NCBI RefSeq assembly: GCF_932294415.1
Contig: NC_065535.1
Location: forward strand, 88,738,862 to 88,802,861
Source: Quercus robur
Lineage: Eukaryota > Streptophyta > Magnoliopsida > Fagales > Fagaceae
Reading direction: 5' to 3'
Length of the DNA: 64,000 nucleotides
The position numbers and the translations under genes were made by a program. The notes below the pieces were generated by a model. The model was not told the origin of the DNA and did no database searches. It saw only the letters and a list, made by a program, of their open reading frames with translations. This document shows, piece by piece, positions 35,913 through 46,025 of the stretch (the first letter of the stretch is position 1; each line of letters starts with the position of its first letter).

Positions 35913-36286
35913 AGATTTTTTTTTTAAAGAATTCAAACAACCATTTATGTGTGCTTTTAATCGCATGACATATTTGTAAGCCAAAATTGCAAGATATTAC
36001 CATGTCAAAACTTACTTTTGCCAAATAGCTCCCATCCAGGCTTATTTGAGAATTGAAAAGTCAAGTTTTAGTGCATCTTAACCAACGTGATTGCAGCTAA
36101 TGTGGCATTTTTTTAAATGCCCACTTGGAACTCAACGTTAGAAGGAACTTGACTTTTCTAAAGTTGAGTTCTCTATCAATTTGTGCTACCTGAAAATTGA
36201 CTTTTTAATGATAAGTTCTTTATATTTTTTTAAAGTTTGATTTAAACAGAACAACTCTTTTGGAGCTAAGTTGTTACTAAAATATT

Positions 36287-36424
36287 AAGGGGTCATTTGG
36301 TAACGTTGTTCTAGTAATATTATTTGTATTTTTTTAAAATACGTGTAGATGAAAAGTGTGTGAAAATGCATATAATATTATTTAAAAACTGAAAACATGT
36401 TAAACTACTATACCAAACGGACCT
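36287..36424. mobile_element. 138-bp MITE with AATATT target duplication
   Basis: The left end AAGGGGTCATTTGGTAAC pairs imperfectly with the right end TACCAAACGGACCT. AATATT lies on both sides (36281-36286, 36425-36430). The interior is AT-rich. It is a small hAT- or PIF-like MITE; the superfamily is unsure because the target site is a palindrome. Confidence 0.6.
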
Positions 36425-36799
36425 AATATTTACAACAATGAAGTCAACTGTGTGAGATATATTCCTCCCACTGTTCTCAAGGATCTCAGTGTACCATTTT
36501 GATCACAAAGAACAAACTAACACATTTGGCATTTTACAACCAATAGTGCATATGTTTATTTAAATATAGAAAAGTCGAATTTAGCTAGCACTGATTTAGG
36601 CCTTGAGCTTGACTGACTCAAGCTGAGTTTTAAATGGAGGCTACATCCCCAAATAAGTTTGGTTGGGGAAGTTTAGCAAAATATGTTTGAAGATAGTAAT
36701 ATCCTGCAATTTTGGTCATTTTTAATGGATCATTTAACACGTTTAAATAATTTAATATTTGTAAATAGCTTTAAAGATCGTCAAATAATGAATTGAAAA

Positions 36800-36948
36800 A
36801 TTATTAGGTACTCCCGAAATATCATAAATGCGTACTCCCTCCTCTCACATGAATGGTGGGTCCTACCATAAATTTAATTAGTGAAACTCACCATTAATGT
36901 GAGAGGAGGAATTACGCATTTATGATACTCCGAGAGTATACAATAATT
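36800..36948. mobile_element. Long-TIR hairpin MITE
   Basis: Two arms of roughly 60 bp pair with few mismatches. CATAAATGCGTACTCCCTCC on the left answers GGAGGAATTACGCATTTATG on the right, and CTCACATGAATGGTG answers CACCATTAATGTGAG. The central loop is about 30 bp. The whole 150-bp element could fold into one hairpin, the form typical of MITEs that yield small RNAs. Confidence 0.75.
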
Positions 36949-37390
36949 TTCCTAATGAATTGAAGGTGATTTTTTTTTTTTCCAAAACAATTTGAAAGAA
37001 AAATTTTGTCTATTTTTTTTTTTTTGTCCATTTCGATTTTCATCAAAAATAAATATTTTAAATTTTGTAAGATAACACTCCATTATAAAATTTTATAATA
37101 TCATCAATATTTTAAACAGAAATGATAATATATTGAATCCATTTATTTTAAAATGAGGTTTTTATTTTTGTTGGTCTAGTGTCATAATTTAAAATGAGAG
37201 TGATGAGTTTTTTTTTTTTTTTGTCTAGTTTCATATTTTTTCTTCTTTTTTTTTTTAAGTTTTTTTTAGATAAGTTTGTTTTGAAGAGATGGATTAATAA
37301 GAGAGTGTCCTATTTTGTAGGCATTTTAAGTGGAGTTGGAGATACAGTTTTACTAAGTTGTCCTTGAGTTTTTTTCCTATTAAACATAAG

Positions 37391-37607
37391 GTGAACATTT
37401 GGATGGAGCTGAAAGGTGTTTTCAGCTGCGTTGTGCGTTTTTCAGTGGGTCTCGTGCACTGTTCACGAGACCCGTAAGTACTTTATTTAGCAAAAAAACT
37501 TTAAAACTGGGTCCTACTGTACTATTCACACATTTAAAAATTATTTTACTATAGTATTTTCAGTTTTTAGCAATAAGCAGTATTTAAACATACCTACAGT
37601 TTAAAGG
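37391..37607. mobile_element. MITE family with GTGGGTCTCGTGCAC core, copy 1
   Basis: ACATTTGGATGGAGC at the left and GTATTTAAACATACC at the right form degenerate inverted ends. The core GTGGGTCTCGTGCACTGTTC and the downstream TTATTTTACTATAGTATTTT recur in the element at 40663-40871. No coding capacity is present. Confidence 0.6.
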
Positions 37608-37649
37608 TATTTCTAAACCACGCAAAAGTTCAACATAAAAAAGGAAATT

Positions 37650-38060
37650 CTCTTATATTCTCTTATAAATAGCATGCACAAGAGAGAAATTCTCATTTAG
37701 ATAGTAAGAAGATGGATTTAGAAATTCTACTTCCTTACTAAAAATTCATGTTAAAGAAGTACACAAGATTTCACTCGTTTTGTACTACGTAGTTTGTACT
37801 GCATTTTTATGAAGGCTAGTTTGGTCATTTGCTAGAAGGGTGTGTGAGCATGCGTTGGCAGACACGTATGAATTTATTGGATAAATGTGGGGGCCCAGTT
37901 TGTCTTTAAATGACGGCGGTGGTTGGTCTGGTACGACACGTGGCAGCAGATCCCGCAGTAGCTTGTCACACATGGTTTCGTTTTGTCGGCACGTGGAGTG
38001 TTGAACTGGATGACATAAAAATATATGATGCGGGCTAGTGTTGGTGGTCACCGTGGGCTC
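37650..38060. promoter_or_regulatory. Promoter-like stretch without a gene
   Basis: TTATAAATAGC (37663-37673), GACACGTGGC (37936-37945) and GGCACGTGGA (37989-37998) lie within 340 bp of relatively GC-rich sequence inside a desert. No open frame with recognisable content follows on either strand. It may be a captured or orphaned promoter, or chance. Confidence 0.3.
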
Positions 38061-38110
38061 TTGGTTCTCATAGTCTTTTTATTATTATTTTTTTTTTTTT
38101 TTCAAAAGGG

Positions 38111-38235
38111 TTTCAATCTATAACGTTTATTCTCGATGATAACTTTTTACTATCAGATCAAAACACAAATTAATTTTTGGTATAGGTAGAGGTTCATTCA
38201 ACTATTAGAAACTTTACTAGTTGAGCTAACTGGAA
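38111..38235 (-). repeat. tRNA-derived SINE, family 2 (Fagaceae-like)
   Basis: On the minus strand TTAGCTCAACTAGTAAAG is the A-box half. TACCTATACCAAAAATTAA and TTTGATCTGATAGTAAAAAG then correspond to a SINE I remember from Fagaceae genomes (CTACACCAAAAACC..., TTGGTCTGATGATAAAGAGC). The B-box region is shortened. It is diverged and old. Confidence 0.55.
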
Positions 38236-38527
38236 CCCACCTTATGGTCTCTTTAATACAGAATTAAAAAAAGTAATTATTTATTTGTTTTTATTGTTTT
38301 CCAACTGGAACCCACCTTATGTTCTCTTTGATACAAAATTAAAGAAAGTATTTATTTCTTTGTTTTTGTTGCTTTCCAATATAATAGGATTCATTGAATT
38401 ATTTCTTAAGAAATGTGTTTAGTTGAGCTAATTGAAACCCATCTTATGGTCTCTTAAATACAAAATTAAAGAAAGTAATTATTTATTTGTTTTTGTTGCT
38501 TTCCAATATAATAAGATTCATTGAATT
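38217..38527. repeat. Imperfect tandem repeat, three copies
   Basis: Copies begin at about 38229, 38304 and 38430, each with ACTGGAACCCACCTTATG or a close variant followed by GTAATTATTTATTTG-type sequence. Copies two and three extend through TTCCAATATAATA(A/G)GATTCATTG, and the first lacks that part. The first and third also carry AGTTGAGCTAA, the end of the SINE at 38111. Confidence 0.75.
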
Positions 38528-39678
38528 CATGTGTGAATATACTCATTAACAAATCCCACTAAATTTTGCATGCAATTTTGGAAAATACTATCAAATTCCT
38601 TTTCTTTAAAAGAGAAAATATATATATATATATATAAAAGACCAAATTCTATGTATAAAGAATTAAAATAAAATGTATATGATTTTGGAAATCTTAGTTC
38701 AAGTGTTTGCAGATTTTTTTAAAAAAAAATTTTAGTAAGACCAATTTATGTGTTTAAAGAATTAAAAGAAACATATATGATTTTGGAAATTTTAGTTAAA
38801 GTATGAAACTTTTATATGACTTTGTATTAGGAGAAAAAAGAAGTATGGCAAAAAATATTGTTATTCAATTAGTTGACACATTTTGATGTTTCCAATGAAT
38901 TATTAAAAAAAAGAAAAAGGTGTGAAACTTAAAATAAAAAAAATAAAAGAATCTAAATGGACAGCTTCCTTTTTTTTTCCCCCTTAATTAATTGAGTACA
39001 AACTACAAAGTCAACTTCCCAAGTTACAATGATTTGAAACATTGCATAAAGAATTTATTTAAAGAAAAAGAAAAAAAAAGAAATATAAATTAAGAAAACA
39101 TCAGTTGGAAATAAATTAATTTTATAATTAAAAACAATATGTCCACATAACAAGTAGGAAATAATGTACTAATAATGTATTACACCAGTCTTTTTTTCTT
39201 TTCTTTTTTAATGTCACATGTCTTATAATATACTATTAATAATTGACAAATTATTTATTTCTTTTGAGAATTACACAAATTATTTCTTTTAAAAAATTAA
39301 AACCAAGAGAACAATTTTGATAAGAAAAACTCTCCATAATCGTAAAAAAAAAAAAAAAAAAAAAAAGGTTGGCAAGAAATTTAAAACTTTAATAGTTGGC
39401 TCAATCTTATTGCTGTATAGATTTTTTATTTTTCTTTTTTCCTTTTGAGTAAGATGAAGTGTGTGTGAAGCTCAAAAGAGTCTAAACAACAATGTTACTA
39501 TGCTGGAGATAATACCTGTCTTTGCTTTTTGAGAAAATGTTAGAGATACCTTAATTCGTTTTACTTGCTAACACTATGATGATCTGTCCATAATTCATTG
39601 AGTTTATAGATAATATTTCATATTAGCGGATGTTTTACAGGCTACAAGTTAATATTTTGTATTAGTGTACATTGATAT

Positions 39679-40359
39679 TGTGGGGTCCGGCCCAAAATAA
39701 TGGGCTAAGTAAACTACGGGCCCCTCCGAGAAGAATCTTGTCCGAGGAGAAGACATAGCCCAAACGTTATTTAAGCCCAATTGCGGTAAAAGAAACCTGT
39801 CCGAGGAGTAACTCCTCCTCGGAAATTACGAAGTCCGGATCAAGAGCTCGCCCTTAGCCATTTGCAGCTCACCCTCCAAGCATATAAAAAAGAATAAAAC
39901 CCGAAATATCTCATGGAAAGCTGCCACCACCACATTAAATGTGTCACAACCACTCTCTTGGCCGCATTAATGAGGAAAAGACCCCTGAACAGTGCTACCT
40001 TGGCCACTGCAACTCACAGATGAGTGATAAGGGTATCTGATAAGATAGGTGCTCAAGTGGGGACCTAGATGATCAACAAGTGTAAGGTTCAAATAAGAAT
40101 GAGTGACCTATATAATGTAGTGGAGTCCCTCAAAGAGGGGGACGAAAATTTGTAGGACCTTGACCCAAAAAATAGAATTTACTGTGAGATATCCATTCTT
40201 GTGTTTTTGTCTTTGCAATAACATTGTCCATGCATCAAACCGACTAAATTCACTGAGGCTAAGTTCTTCGACCCATCCTCTACAAAGATTTATTGTGTGT
40301 TGCGCCTTGGGCCAGGGCCTGATTAGTAGGATTTGGACCAAGAAAATCGTGCAACTACA
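39679..40359 (+). mobile_element. Solo LTR with perfect 5-bp target duplication
   Basis: The 681-bp block starts TGTGGGGTCC and ends GCAACTACA. GATAT flanks it exactly (39674-39678 and 40360-40364). A TATA-like CATATAAAAA at 39891-39900 suggests plus orientation. The block is richer in GC than its surroundings and contains CCGAGGAG repeats. No internal region remains, so it is a recombination product. Age cannot be judged from one LTR. Confidence 0.85.
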
Positions 40360-40662
40360 GATATATTATAGGTTTATATTTAAACATTTTGGTTAAAATA
40401 TTATTTTTGTCTCCAAAATTTGTAAAAAATTCATTTTGTGTTCCAATTGTTAATTTTCAAAATATATAATAATGTTATTTTTATATATTACTATTAAGGA
40501 GCTTCCATTTAAACCGTAGACTCTAAATAAAACTCTTAAATTTTAGGTAAATTATAAATTAAAAAAAAAAAAAACAGTTTTTTTCATCACATTTCTCTAT
40601 ATCCCATAAAATTAGGTACCACCTCTCCTTATACTTTCTAACTTTTTAATTTTTTTAGATTA

Positions 40663-40871
40663 TACCTTCGTTTGGATAGAATGTCTGGCATTTTGATGGT
40701 GTGTCTGCCCTTTTTTTGTGGGTCTCGTGCACTATTTACAGGACCTATAAGTCATTAATTTATGCAATTTTTCTTTAAAATTGGGTCCCATGGCACTATT
40801 CATATATTTAAAAATTATTTTACTATAGTGTTTTAAGTTTTCAGCAATAAATGGTATCCAAATAAACCCTA
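40663..40871. mobile_element. MITE family with GTGGGTCTCGTGCAC core, copy 2
   Basis: It starts CTTCGTTTGGATAGAATG and ends GGTATCCAAATAAACCC, clearer inverted ends than copy 1. It shares GTGGGTCTCGTGCACT, ATTGGGTCCCA and TTATTTTACTATAGTGTTTT with the element at 37391. Confidence 0.65.
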
Positions 40872-42109
40872 TATCAACTTGGGTTTATTTATGATAGAAT
40901 TGAACACTTGTAAAAAGAAAAAGATGAGAGAGAAACAAAAAAGGAGAAAGATTTTATAAGTTTTTAGTTAGTGTTGTAGCCATTGGCTCCAAACATTACA
41001 ATGTTTGGAGCCAAATTTTGTCCATATTTAATTATTTTGATTAACTTAAGCACACAATTGTTATGGGGCAAATTACATGGACTTATCATTTGCATTTATA
41101 ATATTCTTAAGGGAGGGAGTGCCATCTTGTGAACCCTTAAGGTTAATTTGTCATTTTTTAAAAATAAATATTCTTGATTATAAATTATGTCACATAATCC
41201 TTATAGTTTAATATGTCACCAATAACAAAAAAATAATTTAGAAATTTATTTATTATGTTGTTGGGAGTAGTAACAATAACAAGTATTGCCAATTTGCCAC
41301 GTCAATTTGTAAAAATTTTACAATAAAATTGATAATAGTTTAGCATTTTCCTTTATTCTTGTCCGGGAAAGAGAACAATATATGTTGTGTATTGGCCAAT
41401 GCAACTATATTGTTGACTTTAATTGTGAAATCTAAAGTACAACACCAAGAATTAAGAATTGTTATCCTATTAAAGAAATCGTATAAATTTTAGTGGGTAA
41501 ATTAATTTTAGAATTTTGAGTAGGTTTCGTTTAAAGTTTAAAATTTTAAAATGTTTCATTTAATTCTTAAAATATCTTAAATCATTTCATCTGGACATTC
41601 TATTACATTTTTTGTTAATCCCATTAAACATCACATGAGGAGCTAGTTTAAATTAATGAAATTAATATTCAAATTTTGGAGTTTAAATGAAGCTTACCCT
41701 AATTTTGGTTTAAATAGAACTATATGAAACTATAAAATAAAATAAAAAGGAGATTTACTTGAAACATTTTGAACTTTTAAGGGTTTTTCAACAAAAAAAA
41801 TAAAAATAAGGTTTAAATGGAACATACCCATAACTTTAACCCAATTATTATTACACAAATAAACAATTAATGTACCACAATTAATTCATAGAAATAAATG
41901 TATTTTTTCTATTAACACATATGGCAATTAATTAATAATTTAACATAAATTGGTAATGAAATAATAATTTAACATAAATACAAAAATTTGTTGAAGTGGA
42001 AAGTTAAACAAATACTGTAATTTATTTCCTTTAAAAGGAGAGTAACACATGTCACAAAGTTTTTTATTTTCTTTTAAATATATATGATATTATAAAATTT
42101 GAAACCTTC
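40872..42109. other. AT-rich intergenic DNA
   Basis: No gene or clear repeat boundary is visible. The DNA is strongly AT-rich with short direct repeats such as AATTTAACATAAAT. Confidence 0.6.
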
Positions 42110-42618
42110 AAGCTGAACTTAGATGGAGCGTGTTTTAATGATGGAGCTGATTCGGGTTATGGGGCTGTGGTTCGTAATAGGAATGGTGAAATGATGGTTG
42201 CTGTTTCAACTAAGGGTGGGGCTGTGAGGGATAGTGAAGAGGTGGAGGTGCTGGCTTGCCGTAAAGCTCTTTAATTTGCTATAGATGCAGGGTTTATGGA
42301 GGTGATTTTGGAAGGTGACAACGCAAGGGTATTGAAGACAGTGGCACAAGCTCAACCAGATCTAGCTCGGCTTGGGTTTATTTATGAAGATATTTGGTGC
42401 TTGATTGTAGGTTTTAGATCCTTTTCAGTCAATTGTGTTAGGCGTATTGCCAATGGTGTTGCTCATGCTTTGGCTAGATTTGCTAGATTATCTGATAATG
42501 AAACTGTATGGTTAGAGGAGGATCCTCCACCAGCTATTGATGCTCTGTATTTGGATTCTAGTATTCTTCATTAATGATATTCATTTGGTTCCGGCTTCAA
42601 AAAAAAAAAAAAAAAAAC
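42110..42618 (+). mobile_element. 5'-truncated LINE (L1-type): RNase H tail and poly(A)
   Basis: The frame begins at KLNLDGACFNDGADSGYGAV, the start of a plant LINE RNase H domain. It runs through the later motif RRIANGVAHALARFA to a stop near 42574. A TAA codon at about 42272-42274 interrupts the frame. A 20-base A-run ends at 42618. AAACCTTC flanks the insert (42102-42109 and 42616-42623), though the A's overlap the tail. It is a dead, truncated copy. Confidence 0.85.
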
Positions 42619-43995
42619 CTTCGGCGTGCATGGTTTCCATGATTGTTGTTTTATATTACAGGCAAAAGAGAATAAGTTGCTTTTCATATTTCTCTTGGCA
42701 CGATTACACAAAGCAAAGTCTGTTTTTGGTGTTACATTTTGTAGAAAGTTAAAAACTCTCCAAGCATTTTTATCTTTCATTGACTCCTTTAAAAAAAGAG
42801 GACCAAAGGAACATGAGGAATAAAGTAACTGAACAATTAAAGAGAGACCTCGACAACACGTGTTTTGCATGCTTATTATTTTTTTACTTTGCTTTGTTTA
42901 TTTTCCCCAACAAAGAGTGAAACAATACAATAAGTCTGCATAGTAAACAACTATATAGATTTGGAAGAAGGAAATGGAATCCAACCATTCTTAGTTTTTG
43001 ACAAACCAATCACCATTCATTGGGGCTTTATGCATGCTCAATATTGTAGTGGATTCTTGGGGAGTTTATTTCGGCTTAAGATACTTGGAATTGTGGATAT
43101 AAATCATATAATATAGAAAAAAGTCTACCATCACAAAGTTTTTCACAATTTCTTGCCACAATTGTAACGTGATAGAATATAATTGGTAAAGAAAAAATAG
43201 CATGAATTTATATGTAAGTGATCGTTAACCATGCTTTTACAGTCTACCACGTCAAAATTGCAACAAAAAATTATAGAATAATTTCTCTACAATATACTAA
43301 ATTTTTTTCCTTTTGGACCAGAGACTCTTGGGTTATGTTGAAGTTTCCACAAATTGTTATGAAAAGCAGGAAAGGCATGCCCACATGCTATCTTTACTCT
43401 CTCTTTTTTTCTTCTTCTATTCACACACCTATAAATTATGAATATCATGAATATGCTCTTGTAAGCTGTGTGCAATGATGCTCTTCCACATAAGGACAAA
43501 TACAGTGAAGTACTACTTGTTGTATATTGCCTTGGTCCACGCTGCTACAAACAGCGTGAGATTGTGCAATTTGGTGCCGCCAAAGATGACTCTAGAGAGA
43601 GAGAGAGAGAGTTGATAACTTCATACCAAAACTTCAACTGCTACACGGAACTTGACATTTGTTTAGGCCGTCAATCAAGAGCGAAATGTCCAAATCTTTA
43701 CACACCACCCTATTGGTTTTTGCTTTTCAAACAATATGATAATCATTGCATGAACTCACTTTTTCTACCTTCATGTCTATTTTATTGCCATATCTATCAT
43801 TAGATGATGGTGTATTAATTGGTGTTCTAGACTCTATAGAGACTAGATAGATAGAGTACTACTACTTTAATTCTTAAACCTCACTCAATGGACCCTGTGT
43901 TGCGGACGGCATTTTTTATTATTATTATTTTTTTTTTGGCATTCAACAGCAAATGTTGGGGATATAAACAATAAATTTATGTCACTTCTTTGTTA

Positions 43996-44394
43996 GAGCA
44001 TTTGTAGCTGGCATGATATATGCTATATTTTGTCAAGATTTACTATTTCAGTACAAAAAAATATTAACAAATGGTCTGTTAAAGTTAAAAAAATTTTGTA
44101 ATATTGCTACAGTATTATTGTAAATTTGTAACAGTATTATAGCAACATTGTAAATCCAAAAATTATTATTTTATTCTACCTGCAAAAATCTGCCTCCTCT
44201 CTCCACTGTCTGATTTTATCTATTTCTCTTCAAAATATATTATTTTATTATGTAGATATATTATTTTAATATGTAGTATGGTAAAATAAAAGTTAGGATG
44301 TTGAGTATATTGTAAAATAGTATTGTATAATTGATAAAATAGTTTTTTAAGATGGTAAAATAAAATAGGATGAAATTATCGAATGGAAATGCTC
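43996..44394. mobile_element. Tourist-like MITE with GAGCATTT/AAATGCTC ends
   Basis: The 399-bp element runs from GAGCATTTGTAGC to GAATGGAAATGCTC. TTA flanks both sides (43993-43995, 44395-44397), as expected for PIF/Harbinger. The interior has repeated TTATTTTA/TAAAATA motifs. It is probably related to the element at 6095-6480. Confidence 0.7.
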
Positions 44395-44397
44395 TTA

Positions 44398-46025
44398 CCT
44401 GCTTGGATTTTTCTCAGGGGGAGATGGACTTCCTCTTTTTCTCTGGCTCTTGATTTTGTGATTGTTGTTGTTGTTTATTTTATTTTATTTTATAATATAA
44501 ATAAAATTTATTTATTCAGCAAAAATTTGTGGCAGCCTCATGGCTCAAGCGTGTTTGGTGTTGTATCACTATCCCTCCCCCCATATGAATCCAGTTGGAT
44601 TTGAATATTAATTATAGATTCTAATATACGCTACAAAATTTAGGAGAAAGTTATAATTAAAAAAAGAAGAAGAAGATAATAAAAAAAAAAATCGTAGTTT
44701 TATATTTGAGACACATTAAACGCCATACTTTTATGTACATATTTGTACATTTCATGGGTGAAAGTGTAATTTACTTAGATTTTTTTAGTACATTTGTGAA
44801 AGTCTAGATTTAAAGTGTTTCAATGATAAAACTACCATGGGTCTTGGTACATTTATGAAAGTCTAGATTTAAAGTGTCCCAATGATAGAACAACCATTTG
44901 TCTTTATTTATACTTTCCCAAAAACCTACCAATAGTCTTTTTTCTTTTTCTTTTTTTCATTTAAGTGAGTTTATAGACATCTTTACACACAAAGTTCCCA
45001 GAAAGTTTACGATGGAATAGATTAAAAAAAAAAAAGAAAAATAAAAAGCAAGATTGAAGAAAACCCCACTCCCTTTACAAAAAATTTTACATTCTTAACT
45101 TTTTTACTTCTTTTTAATATGTTTTTTTTTTTTAATTTTTTTTTATCAAATGATTGAGATTGAAAGTTGTTCTTTCCAACTCTCAATCTCAACCGTTCAT
45201 TACAATTGCATCAGGTGCAATACCTCTCAATCCAGTTTGTAGCCTTCTGATTTGATTTGATGAGATGTTTATTTATACAACAACAAATATGGGTTTCTCC
45301 CAGGCATGTGAGAACATCATGTCAAGCTCTTTTCCATTCCAAGCCGCATTAGAAATTAGAGTGATGTAGAAATCTGTTCAGTCATGAAAACAAAGTGTAC
45401 CCCAGTCGTTAAAGTCCACGAAGGGGACATTATCATTGATTTCATAATGTGGCTCTTGCTTCAGCTAACACAATACTTATACCTGATGTCATGACAAACA
45501 ACCAGTTAACTCTGTTGAACCTACCAAATAAAGAAAGGGCCATTAGCTATGTTAGCAAATTTCATAGCAAACTAAATGATTGTTTATAAGTTCTACTTGG
45601 CATTGTCTGATCACTTGCCGTAGGCTGCTTGTGCGGCTGCTTGCAGAATACAAAACGTGCATCTAAAAATTTCTTCTTCTTTTTGTTTAGCAAAAAAAAA
45701 AAAATCTTCTTTTATTTTTTTGCTTGCAATAGTGATATAACAAGCTATTTGATCAGAGACATTTTCCAACAAGCATTCAATGCAGAAAAAAATAACCATC
45801 ATTCTCTAGCAAATTCAAGTAATGAGTACGCAAGCTGTGAGGGTTAAAGAAGGCAGAAAATAAGTTTTAATATGATCGAATTAGATAGAAATTCCAGGGG
45901 ATGGAAAACCAACTACCCTAAACTTGCTTGGGAGGATGCAATCAATCGCTTGTCTTTCACGCAAGTGAGAGAAATCAACATCTTACATACCAGATAGGTC
46001 CCTCTCATAACATGTAAGCATCATA
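44398..46025. other. Intergenic DNA and RPL35 3' UTR
   Basis: No gene is supported. A 35-bp unit around GTACATTTGTGAAAGTCTAG is imperfectly repeated (about 44789 and 44848). The last hundreds of bases before 46026 should include the RPL35 3' UTR. Confidence 0.5.

Noticed and set aside
37785-38051. Minus-strand open frame of 88 codons in the promoter-like stretch
   Set aside because: No domain recognised and codon content unlike the real genes here; noted only as part of the orphan promoter finding.
43468-43803. Open frame of 111 codons
   Set aside because: Contains a GA microsatellite and no recognisable motif; flanked by AT-rich desert with no transcript signals.
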